NCBI GenBank assembly: GCA_049511415.1
Contig: JBEKYC010000052.1
Coordinates: forward strand, 1-51,443
Direction: 5' to 3'
Origin: Bog-159 sp049511415
GTDB lineage: Bacteria; Acidobacteriota; Terriglobia; Bryobacterales; Bryobacteraceae
Length of the DNA stretch: 51,443 nt
A program made the translations under genes and the position numbers. Of the stretch, positions 16,955 to 26,263 are shown one piece after another (the first letter of the stretch is position 1; every line of letters starts with the position of its first letter). The notes under the pieces were generated by a model. It worked only from the letters and a program-made list of their open reading frames with translations. It made no database searches and was not told the DNA's origin.

Positions 16955-19381
16955 TCACTCCTGGCGCAGCGCTTGCATGGGGTCCACGCCGGCGGCGCGG
17001 CGCGACGGAATCCAGGCGGCCAGCAGCGCGGCTGCGCCCAGCGCGGCAACCGCGCCGGCCAGCACCCACGGGTCGTGGGCCGACACATGGAAGAGCATGG
17101 ATTCGATCAACCGGCTGGCCAGCAGCGATCCGGCGAGGCCCAGCGCGGTCCCGGCGGCGGTCCAGCGGGCGGCGTGTCCCAGCATCAGGCGGGCGATACC
17201 CGCGGGCGTCGCACCCAATGCCATGCGCACGCCGATTTCCTGCGTGCGCTGCGCCACCAGGAACGAAATCACGCCGTAGAGGCCGATCAGGGACAATAGC
17301 AGCCCCATGCCGGCGAATAGCGCCAGCAGCCAGGCGTTGAACCGGGGGCGCTCGGCCAGTATGCCGACGCGCTCATCCAGCGTCTCGATGGTTACCGGCA
17401 CCGTGGGATCGATCGATGCGACAGTCGTGCGGACCCAGCGGGCCATGGCCGCGGGATCGATGGCGCGCAGGATGACCGTGGCGCTGCGCCCGTTCTGTTC
17501 CGTCGTGTGTTTCCGCGCCAGGTAATATTCGGGCTGGTCCGGGTCCACCAGCGCCGTATTCTTCACGTCTCCCGCCACGCCCACGACGGTCAGCCACGCG
17601 CCCGTCCGGCCGGGCCGGATCTGCTTGCCGATGGGGTCTTCAGCGGGAAACATGCGGTGCGCCAGCGAGCCGCTCAGAATTACCGCATTCCGATCCGCAT
17701 CGCGATCTTCTTCGCCGAAGCCGCGCCCGCGCAGGATCGGCGCGCCCAGCGCCGCAAAATAGCCCGGCGTGACAATGCGCCAGGTAACCATGCCGCCGGT
17801 GCCTTCAGGCATGCGCGGGCGTCCGGCCACGTCGATGGCGGCGTAGATCATGTCATGCGCCGGGCCACTGGGTGGAACCGAGTCGCTGATGGCGGCGTGT
17901 TCGATTCCCGGGAGGCGTTTCAGCCGCCGCTCCAACTCATCGAAGAATTCCAGTTGACGGGCCGGCTCCGCATACGCCCTCTGGCCCAGCGTAATGCCGG
18001 CCGTGATGACGCCGCCGGTGCGCATACCCAGCGGCTGATTTTGCAGATTCCACAGGCTGCGCAGCAGCAGGCTGGCGCCCGTCAACAGCATCAGCGATAC
18101 GCAGATCTGCGCGGCGACCAGAGCGTGACGAAAGCCATGTTGCCGGGCGCCCAGCGTGCGCCATCCGGCGAGGGCGTCCGCTTGCGGCTGCCTGAAGGCC
18201 GGCGCAACTCCGAAGAGGACGCCGCAGACCAATGCGGCCGCCAGCGCGAATAGCAAGACCCGCAGGTCCACGGACGCCTGTTGCAATCGCGGGATACCTT
18301 CCGGAGCGATCGCCACGAAGACACGCAGCAGAAGGACGGCCAGCGCGCAACCGGCAACCGCGCCGGTGACCGCCAGCAGGAGGCTCTCGGTGAGCGACTG
18401 GCGCGCCAGCCGGGCGCGGCTCGCGCCCAGTGCCAGCCGCACCGCGATCTCGCGTTGCCGTGTCGCGGCGCGCGCCAGCAGCAGGTTCGCCACATTGGCG
18501 CAGGCGATCAGCAAGACCGCCAGCACGGCTGCCAGTAAGATGCGGGAAGCCAGACGCGCGTCCTGGATCTGGCGGTCGCGCAACGATCGCACCCGCAGTT
18601 TCACTTCTTTCCGAAACGGCCCCGGCACGAACTGGAGCGACTCCTGGAAGAGCGGCTGCAGCGCGGCCGCGGCTTGATCCGCCGTTACCCCGCTCTTCAG
18701 GCGCGCAATCGAGCGCAGCACCCGTCCGGCATTCGGCCGGTGTTGCTGCGCTTCGTCCAAGGCTTGCGGCACCAGGATATCGGCATGCTCCAAGGTGGGC
18801 AATTCGAAATCGCGCGGCAATACGCCGGCGATCATAACGGGTTGGCCATCCAGCGGCATGGTCTTGCCGACGATGCGCGCATCGCCGCCAAAGCGGCTCT
18901 TCCACAAGCCATACGAGAGCATGGCCGCCCGCGGCCCGTTGGGACGGTCTTCGTCGCGTGTGAAGTTACGGCCGGCGATCGGTTGTACGCCCAGCGTCGG
19001 CAGCAGGCTGGCTTCGACCGCGGCGCATGCGAGGCGTATGGCGCGGGTATCCGTCAAGTCGCAATCGCTCACCCCGCTCCATGAAGCAAAAGATTCGAAC
19101 GGCTGCTGGCGCGCGCGCCACTCTACGTAGTCGGTGCCCAGCATGAACTCCTGCGGAACGATGGGCGCTACGAAACCCACCGAAACCAGATCTTCGGCAT
19201 GTGGATAGGGAAGGCTGCGAAACAGGATGCGGTCCACCACGCTGAATACCGCGGTCCCCGCTCCAATCCCCAGTCCGAGCGCCAGAATCGCGGCCAGTGT
19301 AAACGTGGGCGAACGCACCAGACTGCGCGCGGCGAAGCGCAGGTCCTGCGCCAGGGTCTCGAAGAACCGGCGGAGTGTCAT
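16955..19381 (-). CDS. ADOP-type ABC transporter permease (MacB/FtsX-like, duplicated)
   Basis: 808 aa. The N-terminal RFAARSLVRSPTFTLAAILALGLGIGAG...FSVVDRILFRSLPY stretch is the signature of acidobacterial duplicated orphan permeases (TIGR03434-like). A MacB-type periplasmic domain (about 60-270) is followed by an FtsX block of three helices with LLIACANVANLLLARAATR (about 285-430), a second periplasmic domain (about 450-660), and a second FtsX block (about 685-790; ALFAGMGLLLSLIGLYGVI, EIGVRMALGATP). No ATP-binding subunit is encoded nearby, as usual for this family, so the substrate and energy partner are unknown. A terminator-like hairpin separates it from the upstream tricorn-like gene. 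Confidence 0.93.
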   Translation of the reverse strand: MTLRRFFETLAQDLRFAARSLVRSPTFTLAAILALGLGIGAGTAVFSVVDRILFRSLPYPHAEDLVSVGFVAPIVPQEFMLGTDYVEWRARQQPFESFASWSGVSDCDLTDTRAIRLACAAVEASLLPTLGVQPIAGRNFTRDEDRPNGPRAAMLSYGLWKSRFGGDARIVGKTMPLDGQPVMIAGVLPRDFELPTLEHADILVPQALDEAQQHRPNAGRVLRSIARLKSGVTADQAAAALQPLFQESLQFVPGPFRKEVKLRVRSLRDRQIQDARLASRILLAAVLAVLLIACANVANLLLARAATRQREIAVRLALGASRARLARQSLTESLLLAVTGAVAGCALAVLLLRVFVAIAPEGIPRLQQASVDLRVLLFALAAALVCGVLFGVAPAFRQPQADALAGWRTLGARQHGFRHALVAAQICVSLMLLTGASLLLRSLWNLQNQPLGMRTGGVITAGITLGQRAYAEPARQLEFFDELERRLKRLPGIEHAAISDSVPPSGPAHDMIYAAIDVAGRPRMPEGTGGMVTWRIVTPGYFAALGAPILRGRGFGEEDRDADRNAVILSGSLAHRMFPAEDPIGKQIRPGRTGAWLTVVGVAGDVKNTALVDPDQPEYYLARKHTTEQNGRSATVILRAIDPAAMARWVRTTVASIDPTVPVTIETLDERVGILAERPRFNAWLLALFAGMGLLLSLIGLYGVISFLVAQRTQEIGVRMALGATPAGIARLMLGHAARWTAAGTALGLAGSLLASRLIESMLFHVSAHDPWVLAGAVAALGAAALLAAWIPSRRAAGVDPMQALRQE

Positions 19382-19397
19382 CTGACTTTAGAAACCG

Positions 19398-19422
19398 CCC
19401 GCCGGGGAAAGTTCCCGGCGGG
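19398..19422 (-). terminator. GC-rich hairpin after the tricorn-like gene
   Basis: CCCGCCGGG (19398-19406) and CCCGGCGGG (19414-19422) form a perfect 9-bp stem with a seven-base loop. On the minus strand it lies about 20 bases after the tricorn-like stop and is followed by CGGTTTCT, a short T tract. It fits an intrinsic terminator of moderate strength, before the ADOP gene. Confidence 0.55.
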
Positions 19423-19442
19423 TTCGCCCGGCGCGCCCGCGG

Positions 19443-22400
19443 CTATTTCAGCTTGATGGGATAAGGCGCGTGTTCCGGCAGCTTCGGATTGGATTTCTCC
19501 AATGCCTGGAGCAATTCCGCGACCCCGCGCTCCAGTTGCGGATCGCGTCCCTCCATCAGCGATTTCGGGTCGTTTTCCACCACGATGTCGGGATCCACTC
19601 CGTGCCCTTCAACCGCCCACTGGCCTTCGGCGGTAGCGTATGCGAATTCGGGCACGTTCACGCCTCCGCCATCGATCAAATCGCCGTGACTGGTGATTCC
19701 GACCACGCCGCCCCAGGTGCGCTCGCCAATCAGCGGCCCCAGCTTGGCCGTGCGGAACATCCAGGGAAAGATATCGCCATCGGATGCCGAGTTGCCGTCC
19801 AGCAAAACCGCTTTGGGTCCGATAAAGACGCTGTCCGGGTAGACGCCCGGCGTTTCCAGGGTGCGCGAATATTGGGTCGAAAGCAACGTGCGCGTCAAAC
19901 GCTGGATCACCATGCGCGAGATATTGCCGCCCCCATTGGCCCGGTCGTCGATCAGCAAGGCTTCTTTACGAAGCTGCGGATAATACCACTTGATGAATTC
20001 CCGGATTCCATTGGCGCCCATATCCGGCAGGTGCATGTATCCGATGCGGCCTTTGGATAGCTCGTCCACCATGCGGCGGTTCTTCTCCACCCAGTCGAAA
20101 TACACGAGATTCGTTTCGCTGGATAAAGGCTTGTAGGTCACTTTGCGGGCCCCCGCCAGCGAGGGCGCATGATTCAGCATCAGGATCACCGGCGCGTCGC
20201 CGGCATGCCGCAGAAACTTGTAGATATCGTCTTTGGTTGTTACATCCTCGCCGTTGACGGCCAGAACATAATCGCCCACTTTGGCGTCCACGCCGATTTC
20301 CGTGAGGGGCGAGCGATAGGTATCTTCTTCGTTTTGGCCGGCGAAGATCTTGTCGATGCGGTAGCGCCCGGATTTGGCGTCCACTGCGAAGCGCGCGCCG
20401 GGCAGGCCGGCATGCGGGCGCGGCGGAATCTGCAGATCGCCGCCGTCGATGTAGGCATGCTGCACGGTTAATTCCGAGATCATCTCCCCGATCACGTAGT
20501 TAAGGTCGCTGCGGTGCGCCACGTACGGCAGAAGCTCGCTATAACGCGCGCGGATCGCCTCCCAATCGTAACCGTGCATATTCGGCGCGTAGAAGAAATC
20601 ACGGTAGCGCCGCCACACTTCGTTGAATATGTCTTTCCATTCCGCCACCGGATCTTTCTCCAGCATCAAGTCGGCCGTTGGGACTGTCTTTTTCGTGCTC
20701 GCGCCGGTAGCTGTGGCATCATACACGTTCCACGCCTGCTCCTGGCGCACCAGGACGCGTGAGCCGTCGCGCGAGACCACGAAATAGGAAATGTCGTCCG
20801 CGATGGTGGTCTCCTTGCGGTCCTTGAAGGCGAAGATCCGCACCGAGGCCTTGGTGGGAGCCGCGCGGCCGTAGTAGGGCTCAGGGACGACCGCGTAAAC
20901 CAAGCCGTCGCCTTTCACCTCCAGGCCCGTGTAGTTGCTGGCCTCCAGCGGCACGCGCGCCGCCCGCTGTCCCAACCCGTCGAAATCGATGCCTCCGTCT
21001 TTGGGATTCTCTGCCTTCTTGTCTTTCGAGTCCTTGTCCTTATCCTTGTCGTCGTCCTTGGCCCCCATGCCCTTGGCTTCGTCACTCTCCGGCGGGAACG
21101 GATTCTTGACGTCTTTGCGCAAGGCCAGCACGAAGATGCCCGTCGAACGGTTGGTGGCAAAGTCAAATTCAGTCTGCGAGAGCTGCGGTTGAAACTCGTG
21201 CACGGCCATGAAGTACAAATAGTCGCCGCCGGGATGCCATGCCGGCGATTGCTCATTGAACATGCCACTGGTCACATGGTGTAACTGGCTGTCTTTCATC
21301 GACCAGATGTAGAGCGAAGAAAACGACCGGCGGTCGGGCATGCTGAACGCCAGATACCCGCCACCAGGGGACCACGCATAATCGTGAATCTCACCTTCGG
21401 TGGAGTGCGCGATTTCCGCGGCCTGGTGCCCGGCTACGGAGGCTACCCAAAGCCGGCCGTCCTTATCGCTGAAAGCTATGTGATCGTTGTCCGGCGACCA
21501 TTCCGGCTGGTAGCGAAAGGCGTGCCCGCCGCTGGTGACGCGCTCGGCGGGGGAGGAACCATCCTGCGCCACAACATAGAGTTCCTCTTCGCCGGTGGCG
21601 TCGGACAGGAAAGCCACGCGCGTGCCGTCCGGCGACCAGGCGGGCCATTTGTCGTGCGCGCCGGGGGAGTGCGTCAGGTTGCGCGTGGGGCCTTTCTCAA
21701 CCGGTGCTGAGAAGATGTCGCCGCGCGCCGCGAACAGCACCCTTTCACCTTGGGGGCTGATCTGCACCTGCTCGATCAGGTTCGCGGCTGAAACATAACT
21801 GGGACGGCGGTTGATGCCGTCATCCGGCACGCGCACGGAAATAGGCGTGCTCTTCCCGCTGGCGATGTCCAGGATCTGTAGTTCGCCATCGAGTTCATAA
21901 ACGATCCGGCGCTGGCGGTCGGTGCTGGGCCAGCGCACATCCCACAGCGGGTAATGCGTGATCTGCCTGGTTTCGCCGCTGGTGGTGTCGTAGGCGTAAA
22001 TGTTGAAGTGGCCGTCGCGGTCCGAGTCATAGTAGATCTGTTTGCCGATCCACATGGGGTCGCGGCTGGCCCGAGTTCCCTCGGTGATTTTCTTGGCGGC
22101 GTGGGTCTCCGTATCGAATATGTAAAGCTGGTTGGCCTGGCCGCCGCTGTAGCGCTTTTCGGTGCGGAAATCGCGGGCCTGCGGCGAATAGACGATTTCG
22201 TTGCCGCCCGGTGAGTAAGATCCCGCGCCCGACACCGGCATCGGCAGCGGCTCGGAAGGGCCGCCCTCCACCGGAACGCGATAGAGTCGCGTGACCGCCA
22301 ATGTGCGTGCGTCGCGCAGCGAACGGTAGATGATATAGTGGCCGTCATTCGACCAGCCGTAGACCTGGTTGTCGTAGCCCCAGCGCGGCGCCAGGGGACC

Positions 22401-22712
22401 GTGCGCCGGATAAAACGTCAACTGGCGCGGCTCGCCGCCATCCGCGGGCATCACGTAGACCTGCTCGTCCCCGTCGTATTGGCCGGTAAACGCGATCCAT
22501 TTGCCGTCCGGCGAGAACTTGGCAAACACCTCCACGCCGGGATGGGCCGTCAGGCGCGTGGCGGTGCCGCCGGCGGCGTTGACCCACCACAGGTCGGCGC
22601 CGTAGGTGAATACGATGCGGTCCTCATGAATGTCGGGAAAGCGTAATAACCGGGTTTGAGCGGACAAACTGGCCGCCAGCAGCAGAGAAAAGGCGAAGGA
22701 TTGGTAACGCAT
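19443..22712 (-). CDS. secreted tricorn-like protease (S41 family)
   Basis: 1089 aa from ATG 22712; 22 further in-frame residues upstream lack signal features, whereas MRYQSFAFSLLLAASLSAQ is a signal peptide. An N-terminal beta-propeller (about 25-320; repeats such as FSPDGKWIAFTGQYDGDEQVYVMP) is followed by a second propeller (about 330-650), a PDZ-like domain (about 755-870) and the S41 core. Triad residues align with archaeal tricorn: H752 (VQHAYID), S977-D978 (GNSASDGD) and E1035 (AVEGHGVDPD); the S-to-E distance of 58 equals that in tricorn. A low-complexity Lys/Asp insert (about 560-585) is present. Such secreted homologues trim peptides outside the cytoplasm. Confidence 0.92.
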   Translation of the reverse strand: MRYQSFAFSLLLAASLSAQTRLLRFPDIHEDRIVFTYGADLWWVNAAGGTATRLTAHPGVEVFAKFSPDGKWIAFTGQYDGDEQVYVMPADGGEPRQLTFYPAHGPLAPRWGYDNQVYGWSNDGHYIIYRSLRDARTLAVTRLYRVPVEGGPSEPLPMPVSGAGSYSPGGNEIVYSPQARDFRTEKRYSGGQANQLYIFDTETHAAKKITEGTRASRDPMWIGKQIYYDSDRDGHFNIYAYDTTSGETRQITHYPLWDVRWPSTDRQRRIVYELDGELQILDIASGKSTPISVRVPDDGINRRPSYVSAANLIEQVQISPQGERVLFAARGDIFSAPVEKGPTRNLTHSPGAHDKWPAWSPDGTRVAFLSDATGEEELYVVAQDGSSPAERVTSGGHAFRYQPEWSPDNDHIAFSDKDGRLWVASVAGHQAAEIAHSTEGEIHDYAWSPGGGYLAFSMPDRRSFSSLYIWSMKDSQLHHVTSGMFNEQSPAWHPGGDYLYFMAVHEFQPQLSQTEFDFATNRSTGIFVLALRKDVKNPFPPESDEAKGMGAKDDDKDKDKDSKDKKAENPKDGGIDFDGLGQRAARVPLEASNYTGLEVKGDGLVYAVVPEPYYGRAAPTKASVRIFAFKDRKETTIADDISYFVVSRDGSRVLVRQEQAWNVYDATATGASTKKTVPTADLMLEKDPVAEWKDIFNEVWRRYRDFFYAPNMHGYDWEAIRARYSELLPYVAHRSDLNYVIGEMISELTVQHAYIDGGDLQIPPRPHAGLPGARFAVDAKSGRYRIDKIFAGQNEEDTYRSPLTEIGVDAKVGDYVLAVNGEDVTTKDDIYKFLRHAGDAPVILMLNHAPSLAGARKVTYKPLSSETNLVYFDWVEKNRRMVDELSKGRIGYMHLPDMGANGIREFIKWYYPQLRKEALLIDDRANGGGNISRMVIQRLTRTLLSTQYSRTLETPGVYPDSVFIGPKAVLLDGNSASDGDIFPWMFRTAKLGPLIGERTWGGVVGITSHGDLIDGGGVNVPEFAYATAEGQWAVEGHGVDPDIVVENDPKSLMEGRDPQLERGVAELLQALEKSNPKLPEHAPYPIKLK

Positions 22713-22776
22713 AGTGGAAGCGATTAAGGACAAGCCTAACAGAGTGCCGCTTCCCGTCGCACGCACGGCCGATGCC

Positions 22777-22822
22777 AAAAAAAACGGCCCGGTAGCGGCG
22801 CACTGAGCGCCGTTCCGGGCCG
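22777..22822 (-). terminator. intrinsic terminator of the TIM-barrel/FN3 gene
   Basis: On the minus strand a stem formed by 22815-22822 with 22785-22792 (CGGCCCGG/CCGGGCCG) encloses a second stem (GCGCCG/CGGCGC, 22796-22812), and is followed directly by eight T (22777-22784 as A on the plus strand). This is a textbook Rho-independent terminator about 30 bases after the stop at 22851. Confidence 0.88.
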
Positions 22823-22850
22823 CCTGCAGAAGAAGCGATGATCGGCGGTG

Positions 22851-25800
22851 CTACGGATTGGTCGTGCCGGCCACGGGCGCCGATGACGCCGACCGGTCTC
22901 CAGCCGTGTCGCCGGCCTGGATCGAGTAGTAATAAGTAGCGCCGGGGGTCAGATTCTTGTCCGTGTAAGAATTGGTCGTGGTAGTTGCGATCTGACTGAG
23001 GCTGCCTGAAGTTGTTCCGCGGGATACGTAATAATACTTGATCCCCAGGGCGCCCGGGGTTTCGGTCCAGGTTACCGACATCATGGTGGTGGACTCAGCC
23101 GTCGCCACCACGTTCGACGGTGTATTGGGCAGCGGATAGGTGGTGGCGCTCACGCAGGCGCTCATCGGTGAGTCGTCGCCTCCGGAGTCGGCCGCCTCCA
23201 CGGCAAAGTAGTAAGTGGTGTCCGGCGTTAGATTCAGATCGTTGTACGTCAGGCTGGTCGTCAGCGCCAGTTGGGTGAGACTGGCGCACGACGAGCCGCC
23301 GTAGACGTGATAGTTGGAGATCGGCAAACCGCCGGAGACAGCGGCATTCCAGGACACCGTGATCTTGGTGCTGGACTCAGGCGTCGCCGTAACTGTGGTA
23401 GGCGCCGCCGGATACCCATCCGTCGTGCTGCAAACTACGTTCGACATAGGTGAAATGTCCGCCGGAACTCCCTTATCGACGGCCTGCAGAGCGTAGCAAT
23501 AAGTGGTATCCGCCGTCAGGTTCTGATCGTTGTAGGGAGACTTGGTGACGGTCGTGAGCTGCGTCAAACTGGTGGCCGTCGGGCCGCGGAATATTTTATA
23601 GTTAGCGATCGCCAGTTGACCGCTGGGCACCGTCTCGGTCCACGATACCGTCATCCGGTTGGTGGAAGCCGGCACCGCCGTGACATTGCTGGGCGGCAGG
23701 GGCAGCGCGTACGTGGTGACCGAAGCGACCGGCGAGGAAAGTCCGGACGTGGAGTTGGGGGTCCCGTTATCGGCGGCCTGCACGGCATAGTAATATGTCG
23801 TGGCCGGCGACACGCTCATGTCGTTATAGGTCGTGGTCGTGGTTTGCGCGATCTGCGCCAGGGCGGTCGACGAAGTGCCCCGGTAAACGTTGTAGTGTGC
23901 GATGGGCAGGCCACCCGGGGTATTGGGGGCCGACCACGTAAGCGTGGTCTTGGTGCCCGAGTTGGGTGTAGCCAGGACACCGGCCGGCGCCATGGGCATC
24001 GTCGGCGTGGTTACCGACACAGGGGTCGGCAAATACGAGAGATTGCCGTACGCGTCGCCGGCTTGCACGGAGAAATAATACGTCGTGGCCGGGCTCACGT
24101 TCTGGTCGCTGTAAGTTTGTGTTGGTTGCCCAGCAACCGGGAGAACCGTGGCGATCTGCGCCAGGCTATTGGGAGACAGCCCCATGTAGATCATGTACTT
24201 GGTCACACCGGACTTGTCTGTCGAATTCGTCCAGTTCACTTGCACGTACGTGCAGCCCTCGATCGTGATTTTGTTAATGACGGGGGTCGTCGGCGGCGTC
24301 ACATTGGTGGTCTGCACCGTCACGGGCTGCGAAGGCTGCGAGACGTTGCCGGCCATATCGACGGCCTGGATCGTATAGGTGTAGTTGGTGGCTTCCACGA
24401 GGTTGGAATCCTGATAGAAGTAGGTGATCGGCGTAATCCCGGGTTCTATCTGCGCGGTTTGGGCGATCACACTGCCATTCCGGACGACGTTGTAGTAGGC
24501 GACACCGATGTTATCCAGGCTCTCATTCCAGGTCACAAGCGCCGTTGTCGGGTTGCCGGATGAGGCAGATACGTTGGTGGGAGCCGACGGTGGAGTCGTA
24601 TCGGGGGTGAGAACCACTGAATTGTAGAAGGCCGTGCCCGTGGAGGTGTACTGGCCCTGTTGATTGGCCGTGGCCGCGGCCGACTGCTCCAGTTGTAGAA
24701 GCGTTGCCGGCGAGTCGTTCTCGATCTGGCTGTCGTAAGTCAGGTAGGCGAAAAAGTAGTCCGCCGAAAACGGATTCAAGAACAGGAAGTTGACGCCGTC
24801 GGTAACCTGGATGTAGCTTGCCATGGTATCCATGGTTTGCAGGAAAAGCTGATCCAGGGGGCCAAAAAAGCTGAAGACGTTACGCGAGCTGACCTCATCG
24901 GGCGTCAACACCGTGACCTCGCTGTCCAGTTCCTTGTGCAGCCAGCATTCGGTCATGCTGATCGGCATCGGCGGGGTGTTGGTCGCCGCCATGCCGGCTA
25001 TGACCAAGGCGTTCGAAAGGAAATTGCCGTCGTCCGTGCTGTTGTTGACCGGATAGATGTGCATGTCGATGAAATCCATCGGCTGTGCCAGGAAGCCCTG
25101 GATGAACGGCTGAAATCCCGGGAGCCAGGTGCCGACGCCCGCTCCGACCTGCAAGCCTGCCTGGCGTTCGGTTTGCATACTGGCCAGGATGGTCGACAGC
25201 AGCGAGTTAGCGCCGGACGCTGTGTCCACATTGGCCTGTCCGCTATTCTCGGATTCCGTGTCGGGCTCCTCTAACACGACCATGTAGTCCGGGTTCATGG
25301 TCTGCGCGATGGTCAGCGCGGTCTGTGCCCGCGCCTGCTGATAGGTAGGCCAGTCCAGTGTTGCGTAAAAAGGAGCGGTATCCCAGCCGGCCTGCGAGGT
25401 CATGGCGCTGGTGAACAGCACCGTGCTTTCGACCACCACCTTCATGCCCATGCCGTGAATCTGCGTGGCCAAATTGGAGTAGAAGGTCTGGAATGCCGAC
25501 ATCGACTGCCCCTGGCTGGTCATGAACGGCTCGTAGAGGAGAGGAAAGCTCACGTGCACTTCGATGCACGGCACTCCCAGGGCCTGAAGGGCCAGCAGTT
25601 GCTGCGTCGGGTTGGCGGTCAGCAGCGAGGGACCCTCATTGGAGTCGGCCGCCTGCAGCGATCCGCATTGCATGCCGGCGTAGGGCGGCGGCGTGCCGTT
25701 CGCAGTGAGGGTGCCGGTCGTAAAGCTTTGCAGATAATTCTGGTCCAGGGTGTAGATCGGCTGGAATGAGGACGGCACAGGTATCTGGCCGTTCACAGCC

Positions 25801-25865
25801 AGAGGAGAAATCGCGCAGATCGTAACTATTGGAAGTAAGTAGTTGAATCGTGCTGACAGGTTCAT
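22851..25865 (-). CDS. secreted TIM-barrel (glycosidase-like) protein with six fibronectin type III domains
   Basis: 1004 aa from ATG 25865, which has AAAGGGTG upstream and a signal peptide (MNLSARFNYLLPIVTICAISP); the longer open frame to 26126 has no such features. Residues about 30-430 look like a clan A-type glycoside hydrolase barrel: LGVPCIEVHVSFPLLYEP, MGMKVVVESTVLF, MVVLEEPDTE (possible acid/base Glu), MDFIDMHIYPVN and PISMTECWLHKE (possible nucleophile Glu). I cannot place it in a named family. Six FN3 domains of about 95 residues follow (PSAPTNVSAS..., LPPSNVTAVPAS..., YPAAPTTVTATPE... and so on), all with the VTW/SW and YYFAVQA-type core. The long exoprotein is probably a polysaccharide-active enzyme. 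It ends in a strong terminator. Confidence 0.8.
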   Translation of the reverse strand: MNLSARFNYLLPIVTICAISPLAVNGQIPVPSSFQPIYTLDQNYLQSFTTGTLTANGTPPPYAGMQCGSLQAADSNEGPSLLTANPTQQLLALQALGVPCIEVHVSFPLLYEPFMTSQGQSMSAFQTFYSNLATQIHGMGMKVVVESTVLFTSAMTSQAGWDTAPFYATLDWPTYQQARAQTALTIAQTMNPDYMVVLEEPDTESENSGQANVDTASGANSLLSTILASMQTERQAGLQVGAGVGTWLPGFQPFIQGFLAQPMDFIDMHIYPVNNSTDDGNFLSNALVIAGMAATNTPPMPISMTECWLHKELDSEVTVLTPDEVSSRNVFSFFGPLDQLFLQTMDTMASYIQVTDGVNFLFLNPFSADYFFAYLTYDSQIENDSPATLLQLEQSAAATANQQGQYTSTGTAFYNSVVLTPDTTPPSAPTNVSASSGNPTTALVTWNESLDNIGVAYYNVVRNGSVIAQTAQIEPGITPITYFYQDSNLVEATNYTYTIQAVDMAGNVSQPSQPVTVQTTNVTPPTTPVINKITIEGCTYVQVNWTNSTDKSGVTKYMIYMGLSPNSLAQIATVLPVAGQPTQTYSDQNVSPATTYYFSVQAGDAYGNLSYLPTPVSVTTPTMPMAPAGVLATPNSGTKTTLTWSAPNTPGGLPIAHYNVYRGTSSTALAQIAQTTTTTYNDMSVSPATTYYYAVQAADNGTPNSTSGLSSPVASVTTYALPLPPSNVTAVPASTNRMTVSWTETVPSGQLAIANYKIFRGPTATSLTQLTTVTKSPYNDQNLTADTTYCYALQAVDKGVPADISPMSNVVCSTTDGYPAAPTTVTATPESSTKITVSWNAAVSGGLPISNYHVYGGSSCASLTQLALTTSLTYNDLNLTPDTTYYFAVEAADSGGDDSPMSACVSATTYPLPNTPSNVVATAESTTMMSVTWTETPGALGIKYYYVSRGTTSGSLSQIATTTTNSYTDKNLTPGATYYYSIQAGDTAGDRSASSAPVAGTTNP

Positions 25866-26073
25866 GTCTTTAACACCCTTTGCCAGGCCGGAACGACGGC
25901 CGGCCGGCGGTCTCGCGTCTCTGAAAGAATGGTCGGGACGCGCCGCGCGAAGTCTCAGCGATTGGCGCCCCCTTTTCATTAATCGGAGAAAAAGACCTGC
26001 AAAATAACATATCGACGTTCCCGGCTGCATCGCGAGTTCGGCGGAACCATCTTCCAACTCCTGCAACTCGCGG

Positions 26074-26100
26074 AATCCGCGCCTATTTACCGGCGCGATT
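26074..26100 (-). promoter_or_regulatory. leader hairpin of the TIM-barrel/FN3 gene
   Basis: CGCGCC at 26078-26083 pairs with GGCGCG at 26092-26097; after a one-base bulge (26077) AAT at 26074-26076 pairs with ATT at 26098-26100. The loop is eight bases. It lies about 210 bases upstream of the start codon. I do not recognise a riboswitch class. Confidence 0.35.
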
Positions 26101-26209
26101 TCCCCTTGCAATTCATATAAAATCACTAACCAAACTGGGTGTTCAATCTTGTCGTTGGATAGCCTGGGTTAACGGGACGGCAATTAACTGGAATTACGCA
26201 GGAAGGCCG

Positions 26210-26234
26210 CCAGGCACCGCAGAACGGCGCCTGG
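26210..26234 (-). terminator. hairpin after the OmpA-family gene
   Basis: CCAGGCACCG (26210-26219) and CGGCGCCTGG (26225-26234) pair at nine of ten positions with the tenth as a G-U or A-C mismatch, around a five-base loop. On the minus strand it lies about 30 bases past the OmpA-family stop. The following sequence is only weakly T-rich. Confidence 0.5.
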
Positions 26235-26263
26235 GAGGAGTCTGAAGGAGATGGACTGTAACT

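Larger units (their letters stand above)
25866..26263. other. 398-base intergenic region with structured leader
   Basis: The minus-strand frame stays open to 26126 but that stretch lacks a signal or recognisable residues, so I treat it as 5' leader of the TIM-barrel/FN3 gene. It contains a 6-bp GC hairpin (25886-25905) close to the start, a 9-bp bulged hairpin (26074-26100), the box CCAAACTGG (26130-26138) and, nearest the OmpA gene, a terminator-like stem (26210-26234). Confidence 0.55.

Noticed and set aside
25866..26126. N-terminal extension of the TIM-barrel/FN3 protein
   Set aside because: No signal or similarity; the ATG at 25865 has a ribosome-binding site and is followed by a signal peptide.
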